A stretch of DNA of 64,000 nucleotides, taken from the NCBI RefSeq assembly GCF_902459685.1, contig NZ_CABPSF010000006.1:248001-312000 (forward strand). Reading direction: 5' to 3'. Position 1 is the stretch's first letter, and every line of letters starts with the position of its first letter. The translations under genes were made by a program, and so were the position numbers. The notes under the pieces were generated by a model that was not told the origin of the DNA, ran no database searches, and saw nothing but the letters and a program-made list of their open reading frames with translations. Source of the DNA: Pandoraea iniqua (GTDB taxonomy: Bacteria; Pseudomonadota; Gammaproteobacteria; Burkholderiales; Burkholderiaceae). Shown here piece by piece: positions 30,821-40,386 of the stretch.

Positions 30821-31258
30821 GTATGGCGGGTGTGGTGCGCGGCGTTGGCTGCATCAGCGGGTAGCTTCTGATCGCTTCCTCGGCCAATCGCTACCGTATT
30901 GCCGGGCATCGGGCAGACATCCTGCCGACACGGGTGCTTCGTGCTTGTTAGTTCAGGCACGAGGCGGCCCGAATGTGTTGAAAATCGCGTCCGGCGGCAC
31001 GTCGCGCGGGCCGGCGCAAAGTGCCGCAAAGCCTCGCTGTCACACGTTGGTCGTGCGCAAGTGCTAGAATTGCGTCTGTTTCGCTTCTTAATGACCTCCC
31101 TGGTCCGGCGGCGCCCGACGCATCTGTCCCCTGACAGTCCCCTCTCGCGCCAGCCCTGAGCATGGCGCCCAGCGCCCCTTGAATTTTCGCGAGTGTGCTT
31201 TGATGCGGATCCTTCCGCGTGGCGGCCCCCGTTTTTTTAAAAGAGATGTCCCTTCACC
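30821..31258. other. 438-bp intergenic region and rhlE leader
   Basis: No gene is seen. A -10-like TAGAAT at 31065-31070 would give an rhlE leader of about 180 nt. Near its 3' end are a small hairpin (GCGGA-TCCT-TCCGC) and a run of T at 31231-31238, just before the AGAG ribosome-site region. I found no convincing -35 partner. Confidence 0.4.
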
Positions 31259-32773
31259 ATGGCTGATGTGAATGCTGTTCCTACCCCTGGCTTCGATAGC
31301 TTTGGGCTGCATGCGGACATCTTGCGGGCCATCGCCGAGCAGGGGTACACCAGTCCGACTCCGATTCAGGCGCAGGCCATTCCGGTCGTACTTTCCGGCC
31401 GCGACGTGATGGGTGCTGCGCAAACGGGTACCGGCAAGACGGCAAGTTTCTCGCTGCCGATCATTCAACGCCTGCTGCCCGACGCTAATACGAGTGCTTC
31501 ACCTGCCCGTCACCCGGTGCGTGCGCTGATCCTCACGCCGACGCGTGAGCTCGCCGACCAGGTGGCTGAGAACGTGCGTCTGTACGCTTCGCACACGCCG
31601 CTGCGCAACACCGTCGTGTTCGGCGGTGTGGACATGAACCCGCAGAAGGACGCGCTGCGCCGTGGTGTCGAGATTCTGATCGCCACGCCGGGACGTCTGC
31701 TCGATCACGTCGAACAAAAGACGGTCAATCTGGGGCAGGTCAAGATGCTGGTGCTGGACGAAGCGGACCGCATGCTGGACATGGGCTTCCTGCCCGACCT
31801 CCAGCGCATTCTGAATTTGCTGCCGAAGCAGCGCCAGACGCTGCTGTTCTCGGCAACGTTCTCGAACGAAATCAAGAAGCTCGCCTCGAGCTACCTCACC
31901 AACCCGCTGACGATCGAAGTGGCACGCCGCAACGCGACGGCCGATACGGTCGAGCAAATCGTCTACGAAGTGCCGGAAGACGACAAGCGTGCCGCGGTGG
32001 TTCAGATTCTCAACGAACGCGACCTCAAGCAGGTCATCGTGTTCGTGAACAGCAAGATCGGTGCTAGCCGTCTGGCGCGTCAGTTGGAGCGCGACGGCGT
32101 GGTGACGGCGGCCATTCACGGCGACAAATCGCAGAACGAACGCATGCAGGCCCTCGAAGCCTTCAAGCAGGGCGGCATTCAAGCGCTGGTCGCGACCGAT
32201 GTGGCTGCGCGTGGGTTGGATATCTCCGATCTGCCGGGCGTGATCAACTACGATCTGCCGTATAACCCCGAAGATTACGTTCACCGCATTGGCCGTACCG
32301 GCCGTGCAGGCGCATCGGGCGAGGCCATCTCGCTGTGCGCACCGGATGAGCGCAAGCACCTCGTTGAAATCGAAAAACTGATCAAGCGCGAACTCAAGCG
32401 TGGCGAGTTGGTGCTCGAGCGCCGCAGCCGTTCGCGTGACGAGCGTGGCGATCGTCCTGAGCGCAGTGAGCGCCCGGAGCGTTCGGAACGTACCGAGCGC
32501 GGTGAGCGCAGCGAACGCCATGGCCGTCACGACGGTCTGCGCGCCAGCCGCAGCGGTAGCAGCGGCCTGCCGGGTCAGCGTCGCGTTCGCCCGGAAGACG
32601 AGTTCTTCTACAAGCCGTACGAGCCGTCGCCCACGGCCGACGATGCGCAGCAAAACAACAAGTCGTCGCAAGACGCGGCTGCGCCGGGTGCTTTCGGTGC
32701 CATGCCCGAGAAGGCGCCGAAGCGTCAGGTAGCGGCACTGCTCGCGGGGTTTCCGCGCAAGGCCAGCAACTGA
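31259..32773 (+). CDS. rhlE: DEAD-box ATP-dependent RNA helicase RhlE
   Basis: A 504-residue DEAD-box RNA helicase, acting in ribosome assembly, RNA decay and cold adaptation. It has a Q motif (TPIQAQAIP), motif I AQTGTGKT (54-61), DEAD ([12 protein letters not shown]) and motif VI ([10 protein letters not shown]). The RhlE-type C-terminal tail is long, basic and disordered. It contains a run of RPERSER/RTERGER-type repeats (about residues 400-420), typical of RNA-binding tails. The start ATG 31259 is the standard MADVN-type N-terminus. It is monocistronic, with a strong terminator. Confidence 0.95.
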   Translation: MADVNAVPTPGFDSFGLHADILRAIAEQGYTSPTPIQAQAIPVVLSGRDVMGAAQTGTGKTASFSLPIIQRLLPDANTSASPARHPVRALILTPTRELADQVAENVRLYASHTPLRNTVVFGGVDMNPQKDALRRGVEILIATPGRLLDHVEQKTVNLGQVKMLVLDEADRMLDMGFLPDLQRILNLLPKQRQTLLFSATFSNEIKKLASSYLTNPLTIEVARRNATADTVEQIVYEVPEDDKRAAVVQILNERDLKQVIVFVNSKIGASRLARQLERDGVVTAAIHGDKSQNERMQALEAFKQGGIQALVATDVAARGLDISDLPGVINYDLPYNPEDYVHRIGRTGRAGASGEAISLCAPDERKHLVEIEKLIKRELKRGELVLERRSRSRDERGDRPERSERPERSERTERGERSERHGRHDGLRASRSGSSGLPGQRRVRPEDEFFYKPYEPSPTADDAQQNNKSSQDAAAPGAFGAMPEKAPKRQVAALLAGFPRKASN

Positions 32774-32812
32774 GTGAGCTTCAAGGGCTAAGGCCCTTCA
32801 GGGTGCCGAATG

Positions 32813-32844
32813 AAAAAAGCCAGCGTATCGCGCTGGCTTTTTTT
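32813..32844. terminator. Bidirectional terminator between rhlE and gluQ
   Basis: AAAAAAGCCAGCG (32813-32825), loop TATCG, then CGCTGGC plus a T-run. It sits between converging genes, with A/T runs on both sides. A second small repeat AAGGGC/GCCCTT lies just before it. Confidence 0.92.
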
Positions 32845-32851
32845 ATGGCGA

Positions 32852-33790
32852 TCAGTCGCCGTGCTGTTCCCGCCAAGCCTGTGTTGCCGCCGCGAAGAAA
32901 TCTTCACGATGCGTCGTGCGACTCAGGACGGCGGGCAGGCCGAGATGCGTGGCCGCGTCCTGAAGCGCCGCAAGCACGGCCTCATCGGAATCGAGCGATA
33001 GCGCCGCTGCGCCATTCTGCTTGCTCAGCTTCTCGCCATCGTCGGCCATCACAAGCGGCACATGCAGATAGCGCGGCGTGGCAGCGCCAAGGCATTGCTG
33101 AAGGTAGATCTGGCGGGCGGTGGAGTCGAGCAGATCGGTGCCGCGAACGACATCGGTAATGTGCTGCGCTTCGTCATCGACCACCACGGCCAACTGATAC
33201 GCCCACTGGCCGTCGGCGCGCTTGAGCACAAAATCGCCGACTTCGGTGGCGAGATCCTGCGACTGCGGGCCCATCCAGCGATCATCGAAATCGATGCACG
33301 CCGCGTTGCCATCCGGCACGCGCAGTCGCCACGCCCGCGCGGGCTTGCCGTGCAGGCCATCGCGACAGGTGCCCGGATAGGCCAGCGTGCTGTGGCGGGC
33401 ATGTTCGCGGGTGAGCGAGTCGGCAATTTCCCGCCGGGTGCAGCCGCAGGGGTACACGAGACCCGACGCTGTCAATGAAGCGAGTGCGTCCTCGTACACC
33501 GCATGCCGCTGGCTTTGCCAGACGATCGGTTCATCGCTGTGAAGGCCCAGCCGGGTGAGCGTTGCGAGAATGTCGTCAGCCGCGCCCGGAATGCAACGTG
33601 GCTCGTCCAGATCTTCCATGCGCACGATCCACACGCCGTCGTGCGCGCGGGCATCGAGCCAGCTCGCCAGCGCCGTGACCAGCGAGCCGCGATGCAGCGG
33701 ACCGGTCGGGGACGGCGCGAAGCGGCCGCGATAGCGCCGCGTTTGACCTGATTCGACGCGTGCCGGGTCGTGTGACGAAGTCGGCGTCAC
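32852..33790 (-). CDS. gluQ: Glutamyl-Q tRNA(Asp) synthetase
   Basis: This paralogue of the GluRS catalytic domain makes glutamyl-queuosine on tRNA(Asp) and needs no tRNA for glutamate activation. The 312-residue length, without an anticodon-binding domain, matches GluQRS (YadB). The HIGH-like motif is in [15 protein letters not shown] (23-37). The KMSKS-like motif is KLSKQNG near residue 255. Zinc ligands are in YPCGC and a later Cys. The start ATG 33790 is plausible, though the family core begins near residue 19. The gene is followed at once by the shared terminator. Confidence 0.96.
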   Translation of the reverse strand: MTPTSSHDPARVESGQTRRYRGRFAPSPTGPLHRGSLVTALASWLDARAHDGVWIVRMEDLDEPRCIPGAADDILATLTRLGLHSDEPIVWQSQRHAVYEDALASLTASGLVYPCGCTRREIADSLTREHARHSTLAYPGTCRDGLHGKPARAWRLRVPDGNAACIDFDDRWMGPQSQDLATEVGDFVLKRADGQWAYQLAVVVDDEAQHITDVVRGTDLLDSTARQIYLQQCLGAATPRYLHVPLVMADDGEKLSKQNGAAALSLDSDEAVLAALQDAATHLGLPAVLSRTTHREDFFAAATQAWREQHGD

Positions 33791-33799
33791 CGGCGTGCC

Positions 33800-34684
33800 T
33801 CAGTCCGCGATGGACGGGGCTGCGCGTTCAGCACGCGCGGCAGGCGTCGCGCTTTTCCCGCCAACGCACGCCGGGCAATGCTCGCCTTCGACATAGTCCG
33901 GGCTTTGCTGGGCTTCGGGCGTGACGACGGCGCGGCACGCGAAGCACTGCACGGTGCCCGCCGGCGCGAGGTCGGGGGTCAGTGCCGTGCGGTAATCGAA
34001 CACGAAGCAGTCGCCCTGATAGTGGGCGCCGCCGACATCCTCAAAGTACTTGAGAATGCCGCCGTCGAGCTGATACGTGTGTTCCAGCCCGATGTCGCGC
34101 ATGTAGATGGCGGCTTTTTCGCAGCGAATGCCGCCCGTGCAGAACGACACGATGGTCTTGCCTTCGAAGTCTTCGCGATGGGCCGCGATGACGTCCGGAA
34201 ATTCGGAGAATTTGGTCAGGCGATAGTCGACCGCGTTATCGAACGTGCCGACGTCCACTTCGAAGTCGTTGCGGGTGTCGAGCATCACGACCGGGCGGCC
34301 TTCGTCGTCCTGTCCCGCGTCCAGCCAGCGCTTGAGCGTGGCGGGTTCGACACCGGGCGCGCGCCCGTCTGCCGGCTTGATGACCGGCATCTTCATCGTG
34401 ATGATTTCTTTCTTGGCGCGGACCAGCATGCGGCGGAACGGCTGTTCCTCGGAGAGACTCTCCTTGACCGCGAGGTCGGCGAAGCGGGCGTCGGCGCGCA
34501 ACCGGGCGAGGAACGCGTCGATCGATTCGCGCGAACCGGCCAGAAACAGGTTGATCCCTTCCGGGGCCAGCAGAATCGTGCCTTTCAGGTCGAGCGCCTG
34601 ACAGTGTTCGAGCAGCGCAGGGCGCAGTGTTGCGATGTCGTCGAGCGAGACGAACTTGTACGCGGCGATGTTGACGATAGACAT
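33800..34684 (-). CDS. trhO: tRNA uridine(34) hydroxylase, rhodanese-family (TrhO/YceA)
   Basis: A 294-residue YceA-family protein needed for O2-dependent hydroxylation of U34 in tRNAs (ho5U). It has an N-terminal acylphosphatase-like domain ([16 protein letters not shown] at 35-50) and a rhodanese domain with catalytic Cys182 in [12 protein letters not shown] 34684 ([11 protein letters not shown]) is the family start; the longer frame upstream is spurious. It is 9 bp upstream of the gluQ start on the same strand, so two tRNA-wobble modification enzymes form one transcription unit. Confidence 0.93.
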   Translation of the reverse strand: MSIVNIAAYKFVSLDDIATLRPALLEHCQALDLKGTILLAPEGINLFLAGSRESIDAFLARLRADARFADLAVKESLSEEQPFRRMLVRAKKEIITMKMPVIKPADGRAPGVEPATLKRWLDAGQDDEGRPVVMLDTRNDFEVDVGTFDNAVDYRLTKFSEFPDVIAAHREDFEGKTIVSFCTGGIRCEKAAIYMRDIGLEHTYQLDGGILKYFEDVGGAHYQGDCFVFDYRTALTPDLAPAGTVQCFACRAVVTPEAQQSPDYVEGEHCPACVGGKSATPAARAERAAPSIAD

Positions 34685-34921
34685 GGCAACAGAGTTTCGC
34701 AAAAGCGTGAAGCAATAAACCGCCATTATCGCCGATCTGGCCCGAAGGCACTTTGATTTCACCCCATAAGTCGCTGATATCGCGATGAATCGGACGATGC
34801 CCCCGCGCCGGATACGGCAAATTCCGAGCGGCTGGCCGGTGCCGTCCGAAAAGCGCAGATATGCCACCGGTGCGGGGACACTGCGCGCGAAATCCGGAGC
34901 CGCCGCGTTACAATACGGCCC

Positions 34922-37900
34922 ATGTCAGAACCTCGTTTCGTCCACCTCCGCCTCCACTCCGAATACTCGATCGCCGATGGCATCGTGCGCCTTGACGACG
35001 TCGTCAAAGCCGCGGCCAAGGACGGGCAGGGCGCGCTCGCGCTCACCGACCTCGCGAACATGTTCGGTGCCATCCGTTTCTACAAAGAAGCCCGCGGCAA
35101 GGGCGTCAAGCCGATCATCGGCTGCGACGCCTGGATTACCAATGCGGCCGATCGCGACAAGCCGTCGCGATTGTTGCTGCTCGCGCGCGACAAGGAAGGT
35201 TATCTGAACCTGTGCCAGTTGCTCTCAAAGGCATGGCTCGGCAACCAGTGGCGCGGACGTGCAGAAATCGACCCGGCGTGGCTCGAACCCGATGGCTTCG
35301 CGCGGGGCCTGCTGGCGATTTCCGGCGGGCAGATGGGGGACATCGGTGCCGCGTTGGCAGCCGGTAATCCCGATCTGGCGGCGCAGTGCGCGCAGCATTG
35401 GGCGACGGTGTTTCCGGGGGCGTTCTATATCGAACTGCAACGCACCGGTCAGGCTGGCATGGAAACGTATGTGCAGCAGGCGGTGCAGCTAGCGGCGAAA
35501 GTCGGGCTGCCGGTCGTCGCTACGCATCCGATCCAGTTCATGACCGGTGACGATTTCACCGCGCACGAAGCGCGCGTTTGTATTTCGGAAGGTGAAATTC
35601 TCGGCAATGCGCGCCGGGTGCGCCGTTTCACGCAGGACCAGAGCTTCCGCACGCAGGACGACATGATCGCCGCGTTCGAGGATGTGCCGTCCGCGATTGC
35701 CAATTCCGTCGAGATCGCCAAGCGTTGCAACCTCACGCTCGAACTCGGCAAGCCGAAGCTGCCGCTGTTCCCGACGCCGGACGGCATGTCGCTCGACGAC
35801 TATCTCGTGCAGTTGTCGAAAGAAGGGCTGGAAATGCGTCTGGGGCAGCTCTTCCCCGATGCGGCGGAGCGTGACGCGCAGCGGCCCGAGTATTACAAGC
35901 GGCTCGATTTCGAGACCGGCACGATCATCAAGATGGGCTTCCCGGGCTACTTCTTGATCGTGGCGGACTTTATCCAGTGGGCCAAGAACAACGGCGTACC
36001 GGTCGGTCCGGGCCGGGGTTCGGGCGCCGGTTCGCTCGTCGCGTATGCGCTGGGCATTACCGACCTTGACCCGCTGAAGTACAACCTGCTGTTCGAGCGC
36101 TTCCTGAATCCGGAACGCGTCTCGATGCCCGACTTCGACATCGACTTCTGTCAGGATGGGCGCGACCGCGTCATTCAGTACGTGAAAGAGAAGTACGGCG
36201 CGGACGCCGTCTCGCAGATCGCGACCTTCGGCTCGATGGCGGCCAAGGCGGCGGTGCGCGACGTCGGGCGCGTGCTCGATCTCGGCTACAACTTCGTCGA
36301 CGGTGTCGCCAAGCTCATTCCGTTCAAGCCGGGCAAACTCGTCACGCTCGACGATGCGATGAAGGAAGAGCCGCAACTGGCCGAGCGTTTCAACACGGAA
36401 GACGAAGTCAAACAGTTGCTCGAACTGGCGCAGCGTGTGGAAGGCCTCACGCGTAACGTCGGGATGCACGCCGGGGGCGTGTTGATCGCCCCGGGCAAGC
36501 TCACCGATTTCTGCCCGTTGTACACGCAGGGTGTCGGCGAAGACGCGAGCGGCGTCGTGAGCCAGTACGACAAGGACGACGTGGAAGCCGTCGGGCTGGT
36601 GAAGTTCGACTTCTTGGGCCTGACCACGCTCACGATCCTGAACTGGGCGGAGCGCTACATCAAGCGCCTGCATCCGGAGATGGCGGACTGGTCGCTCGAG
36701 CAGGTCTCGCTGACCGACCCGGCCGCCTTCAGCATTCTCAAAAAGGCCAATACGGTGGCCGTGTTCCAGCTGGAAAGCCGGGGCATGCAGGGCATGTTGA
36801 AAGACGCCCAGCCCGACCGCTTCGAAGACATCATTGCGCTGGTGGCGTTGTACCGGCCGGGCCCGATGGACCTGATTCCGAGCTTCTGCGCGCGTAAGCA
36901 CGGCCGCGAGAAGGTGGAATATCCGGATCCGCGCGTCGAGCCGGTGCTCCAGGAGACCTACGGCATCATGGTCTATCAGGAGCAGGTGATGCAGATGGCG
37001 CAGATCATCGGCGGTTACTCGCTCGGTGGCGCCGACTTGCTGCGTCGCGCGATGGGCAAGAAGAAGGCCGAAGAAATGGCCATGCACCGTGGCTTGTTCC
37101 GCGAGGGCGCGGACAAGAACGGGCTGACGGCTGAGAAGGCCGACGAAATCTTCGACTTGATGGAGAAGTTCGCAGGCTACGGCTTCAACAAGTCGCACGC
37201 GGCGGCTTACGCCCTGCTCGCGTATTACACGGCTTGGCTCAAGGCGCACCACCCTGCCGAATTCATGGCGGCCAATATGAGCTTGGCCATGGACGATACG
37301 GACAAGGTCAAGATTCTTTATGAAGACTGCCTGACCAACGGTCTGGCGGTGCTGCCGCCGGACGTGAATGTCTCCGCCTACCGTTTCGAGCCTGCTGACT
37401 CGAAGACTGTGCGCTACGGTCTTGGCGCGATCAAGGGAAGCGGTCAGTCGGCCATTGAAGAGATTCTGCGGGCCCGCGAAGAACGGCCGTTCACCGATCT
37501 GTTCGATTTCTGCCAGCGTATCGATCGCCGCATGGTGAATCGCCGCACGATCGAAGCGCTGATCCGTGCCGGAGCGTTCGACACCATTCACGATAACCGT
37601 GCGCAATTGATGGCGTCGGTGCCCATGGCCATGGAAGCGGCCGAGCAGGCGAGTGCGGCAGCCAATCAGGTCAGTCTGTTCGATCTGGGCGATGAGAGCT
37701 TGCAGGCACCGCTGGAGTTGGCCGACGAGCCGGCTTGGACCGACAAACGAAAGCTTCAGGAAGAAAAGCAGGCGCTCGGCTTCTACCTGTCGGGCCACAT
37801 GTTCGATTCTTATGCCGAAGAGGTGCGCCGCTTTGTGCGCACGCGCATCAAGGATCTGAGCGAAGGGCGTGACCGTCTGGTGGCCGGCGTGATCGCAAGT

Positions 37901-38530
37901 CTGCGCACGATGATGACGCAGCGCGGCAAGATGGTGATTGCGCAGCTCGACGATGGGTCCGGCACGCTCGAAGTGACGATCTTTAACGAGCAGTTCGAAG
38001 CCAACAAGCAACTGTTCAAGGAAGACGAATTGCTGATCGTGCACGGCAGTGCGCGACCCGACAGCTTCACCGGCGGGCTTCGTTTCACCACGGAAAGTCT
38101 GATGGACCTCGGCCGTGCGCGTGCCCGCTTTGCGCGCGCGCTCAAGCTGTCGTTCAACGGCAATGCCGACTGGACGCGTCTGCGCGCCACGCTGCAACCG
38201 CACTGCACGATGTATCGCGTGACGGCAACCGCTGGCGCCGGATCCGGTGGTGGAGGTGGTGGCGGGGGCGGGGGCTTTGGCGGCGGCGGTGGTGGCGGCT
38301 TCAAGGGGGGCAATGGCGGTGGTGGAGGCGGTGGCTTCGGCCGGCGCAACGGGAATGGCAATGGTGACGACGATAAGCCGACGGGTTTGCCCGTGCACAT
38401 CGTCTACCGCCGTACCGACGCCGAATGCGAGTCGCGTCTCGGGGACGACTGGAAGGTGCAGCCCGGCGATGAGCTGTTGGGCGAGCTTCGTCAGTGGCTT
38501 ACCCCCGACTCGGTCCAGATCGTTTATTGA
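34922..38530 (+). CDS. dnaE: DNA polymerase III alpha subunit DnaE, with polyglycine insert
   Basis: The replicative polymerase catalytic subunit, 1,202 residues against 1,160 in E. coli. An N-terminal PHP domain ([13 protein letters not shown]) is followed by the polymerase core, with catalytic aspartates in PDFDIDF (Asp404, Asp406), a helix-hairpin-helix and an OB fold ([13 protein letters not shown]). The odd part is a Gly-rich stretch of about 45 residues near 1104-1150, with runs of 7-10 Gly broken by Phe and Lys. It lies after the OB fold, in the region that meets the tau subunit. ATG 34922 is the usual start ([16 protein letters not shown]). Short tandem repeats begin at the stop codon. 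Confidence 0.98.
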   Translation: MSEPRFVHLRLHSEYSIADGIVRLDDVVKAAAKDGQGALALTDLANMFGAIRFYKEARGKGVKPIIGCDAWITNAADRDKPSRLLLLARDKEGYLNLCQLLSKAWLGNQWRGRAEIDPAWLEPDGFARGLLAISGGQMGDIGAALAAGNPDLAAQCAQHWATVFPGAFYIELQRTGQAGMETYVQQAVQLAAKVGLPVVATHPIQFMTGDDFTAHEARVCISEGEILGNARRVRRFTQDQSFRTQDDMIAAFEDVPSAIANSVEIAKRCNLTLELGKPKLPLFPTPDGMSLDDYLVQLSKEGLEMRLGQLFPDAAERDAQRPEYYKRLDFETGTIIKMGFPGYFLIVADFIQWAKNNGVPVGPGRGSGAGSLVAYALGITDLDPLKYNLLFERFLNPERVSMPDFDIDFCQDGRDRVIQYVKEKYGADAVSQIATFGSMAAKAAVRDVGRVLDLGYNFVDGVAKLIPFKPGKLVTLDDAMKEEPQLAERFNTEDEVKQLLELAQRVEGLTRNVGMHAGGVLIAPGKLTDFCPLYTQGVGEDASGVVSQYDKDDVEAVGLVKFDFLGLTTLTILNWAERYIKRLHPEMADWSLEQVSLTDPAAFSILKKANTVAVFQLESRGMQGMLKDAQPDRFEDIIALVALYRPGPMDLIPSFCARKHGREKVEYPDPRVEPVLQETYGIMVYQEQVMQMAQIIGGYSLGGADLLRRAMGKKKAEEMAMHRGLFREGADKNGLTAEKADEIFDLMEKFAGYGFNKSHAAAYALLAYYTAWLKAHHPAEFMAANMSLAMDDTDKVKILYEDCLTNGLAVLPPDVNVSAYRFEPADSKTVRYGLGAIKGSGQSAIEEILRAREERPFTDLFDFCQRIDRRMVNRRTIEALIRAGAFDTIHDNRAQLMASVPMAMEAAEQASAAANQVSLFDLGDESLQAPLELADEPAWTDKRKLQEEKQALGFYLSGHMFDSYAEEVRRFVRTRIKDLSEGRDRLVAGVIASLRTMMTQRGKMVIAQLDDGSGTLEVTIFNEQFEANKQLFKEDELLIVHGSARPDSFTGGLRFTTESLMDLGRARARFARALKLSFNGNADWTRLRATLQPHCTMYRVTATAGAGSGGGGGGGGGGFGGGGGGGFKGGNGGGGGGGFGRRNGNGNGDDDKPTGLPVHIVYRRTDAECESRLGDDWKVQPGDELLGELRQWLTPDSVQIVY
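38240..38345 (+). repeat. G-rich, glycine-coding microsatellite in dnaE
   Basis: A run of GGN codons (mostly GGT, GGC, GGG) codes the Gly insert. Runs of three or more G make G-quadruplex formation on the plus strand possible. Confidence 0.85.
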
Positions 38531-38592
38531 GCGACCTGAGTGAGCGACCTGAGTGAGCTACCTGAGTGAGCGTCTGTCTGAGCGACCTGACC
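38528..38592 (+). repeat. 13-bp tandem repeat starting at the dnaE stop codon
   Basis: Three near-perfect copies of TGAGCGACCTGAG (38528-38566) are followed by two degraded copies to 38592. The first TGA is the dnaE stop. The period of 13 is not a multiple of three, so the stop is repeated in shifting frames. Confidence 0.85.
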
Positions 38593-38639
38593 ACGTAACC
38601 GAGCCTGCCCGATTGGCCTGATCAACAAGGAATTTCCGG

Positions 38640-39491
38640 ATGTTTTCCATCATCGTTCCGACGTGGAACAACCTCGCGCTGCTGCAACTTTGTGTGCGCA
38701 GCATTCGCCAGAACTCGGGCATGCCGCATCAGATCATCGTTCACGTGAACGATGGTTCCGACGGCACGCTGGACTGGGTGCGCGCCGAGGGACTCGACCA
38801 CACGGCTTCGCCGGACAACATCGGGATCTGTTACGCCGTGAATCAGGCGGCGGCGCTCGCGCGGGAGAAGTACATCGTCTACCTGAACGACGACATGTAC
38901 TGCTGCCCGGGTTGGGATACTGCGCTGATCGAACGCGCCGAGGCGATGCCGGACAAGGCGTTCATGCTTTCAGGCACGATGATCGAGCCGGTGGACACCG
39001 GCAATCCGTGCGTGCTCGTGACGGATTTTGGGCGCGAAGTCGATACCTTCGACGAGGCGGCGCTGCTCGCGGCGGTGCCGACGTATCAGAAGGCGGACTG
39101 GTTCGGCGCCACGTGGCCGCCGACGCTGGTGCATCGCGACTGGTGGTTCCTCGTGGGCGGTTACAGCACAGAACTGAGCCCGGGCATGAGCAGCGACAAC
39201 GATTTCTCGATGAAACTGTGGGCAGCGGGTTGCCGCAAGTTCATCGGCGTGGGGGCGAGTCTCGTCTATCACTTCCAGTGCAAGAGCACGGGCAAGGTCG
39301 TGAAGAATGACGGCCGCACGCAGTTTCTGCGTAAGTGGGGCATGACCCAGAAGATCTTCGACCGCTACTATCTGCGTCGCGGCAAGGTCGTGCCCGCCGG
39401 CAGCGATGGTTCGGTGGGGGAGCCCGTCGACGACGGCCAACTGCGTTGGCAGATGTTCCGTTCGCGCATCAAGCGAGCGCTCGCGAAGTAA
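38640..39491 (+). CDS. Family 2 glycosyltransferase
   Basis: A 283-residue GT-A fold glycosyltransferase. It has the N-terminal GT2 motif FSIIVPTWNN and a DXD-like metal/nucleotide-sugar motif at Asp84-Asp85 (YLNDDMY). Downstream are the WW and SDNDF segments typical of inverting GT2 enzymes. No membrane helix is seen, so it is cytosolic or peripheral. Its sugar and acceptor cannot be told from the sequence. The msbA and rml genes nearby suggest LPS core or another surface glycan. ATG 38640 follows AAGGAA. It converges with a second GT2 gene. Confidence 0.9.
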   Translation: MFSIIVPTWNNLALLQLCVRSIRQNSGMPHQIIVHVNDGSDGTLDWVRAEGLDHTASPDNIGICYAVNQAAALAREKYIVYLNDDMYCCPGWDTALIERAEAMPDKAFMLSGTMIEPVDTGNPCVLVTDFGREVDTFDEAALLAAVPTYQKADWFGATWPPTLVHRDWWFLVGGYSTELSPGMSSDNDFSMKLWAAGCRKFIGVGASLVYHFQCKSTGKVVKNDGRTQFLRKWGMTQKIFDRYYLRRGKVVPAGSDGSVGEPVDDGQLRWQMFRSRIKRALAK

Positions 39492-39509
39492 AGCTCGGGT
39501 CGATCAAAC

Positions 39510-39539
39510 AAAAAAGGACGCGTCATCGCGTCCTTTTTT
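39510..39539. terminator. Bidirectional terminator between two glycosyltransferase genes
   Basis: AAAAAAGGACGCG, loop TCAT, CGCGTCCTTTTTT: a perfect stem with A/T runs on both sides, between converging genes. Confidence 0.92.
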
Positions 39540-39557
39540 CATTGGCAACGCCCGTAT

Positions 39558-40361
39558 TCAAGCGTCACCGCGCCTCAACAACGCGTACTTCAGGAAAGCG
39601 CTGCGCGCGTTCATGCGCGCAATCGCGGCGCCCGTGGCGCCATCCAGAAAGCCTCGACGCAGCACAAAGGTGCGCACAAAGGCCCATCCGCCGTTGATCC
39701 ATGGTTTGAGTGCCGAGACTTTCTTGCCACGCAATGCCATTTCCTTCGCACCTGCCTTGGCATAACGCTGCACCTTGTCCTCGACCTGCCGCGCTTCGGT
39801 GTAGCTGTAGTGCAGCAGATGATTGGGCAACGTGCCGATCTCGCCTTCCACGATCACACGCTCGTGCACGAGGTTGTCGGAGAAGCGCCCGGCGTCGCGG
39901 CGGAACAGCCGCAGCACATAGTCCGGATACCACCCGCAATGGCGCACCCAGTGGCCGAGAAACTGCGACAGGCGGGGCATGCGATAGCCCGCGTGACGGT
40001 TCGATGCGATGGCCGCGGCGATGTCGGCGGCCAGCGCCGGCGTGATGCGTTCGTCGGCATCGAGCGAGAGCACCCAAGGCTGGGTCGCAAACGACAGCGC
40101 GCGGTTCTTCTGCGGCCCGAAGCCCGGCCAGTCGGGGGTGACATGCACCTCGGCACCCGCGTCGCGGGCGATGTCCGCGGTGCCGTCCGTGCTGGCGTTA
40201 TCCAACACCACGATTTGCGATGCCAGTGCCCGGACCGACGCGATGCACTCGGCAATGTTGTGCCGCTCGTTGCGCGTCAGAATCGTCACGGTCAGCGGCA
40301 GGCGCTGCGGTGACGAGGGCAGATTCGGTGCACTCGGCAAGGTCGAATGGGCTTCAGTCAT
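39558..40361 (-). CDS. Family 2 glycosyltransferase, WaaE/KdtX-like
   Basis: A 267-residue GT2 enzyme with LTVTILTRNERHNI (22-36), the donor loop LDNASTDGT (53-61) and the DXD motif Asp101/Asp103 in LSLDADERI. Features such as GFGPQKNRAL and the later HERV and HYSY blocks match the LPS core beta-1,4-glucosyltransferase WaaE/KdtX group. A role in inner-core LPS glucosylation is likely but not certain. ATG 40361 is used; the family core starts near residue 20. It is on the same strand as recQ, 25 bp downstream. Confidence 0.88.
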   Translation of the reverse strand: MTEAHSTLPSAPNLPSSPQRLPLTVTILTRNERHNIAECIASVRALASQIVVLDNASTDGTADIARDAGAEVHVTPDWPGFGPQKNRALSFATQPWVLSLDADERITPALAADIAAAIASNRHAGYRMPRLSQFLGHWVRHCGWYPDYVLRLFRRDAGRFSDNLVHERVIVEGEIGTLPNHLLHYSYTEARQVEDKVQRYAKAGAKEMALRGKKVSALKPWINGGWAFVRTFVLRRGFLDGATGAAIARMNARSAFLKYALLRRGDA

Positions 40362-40386
40362 GTCGAAGGTTCAGGCGTTCAGACGC

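Noticed and set aside
35489..38398. Minus-strand ORF of 969 aa
   Set aside because: Antisense to dnaE in GC-rich DNA; low-complexity His/Arg/Leu content and no motif.
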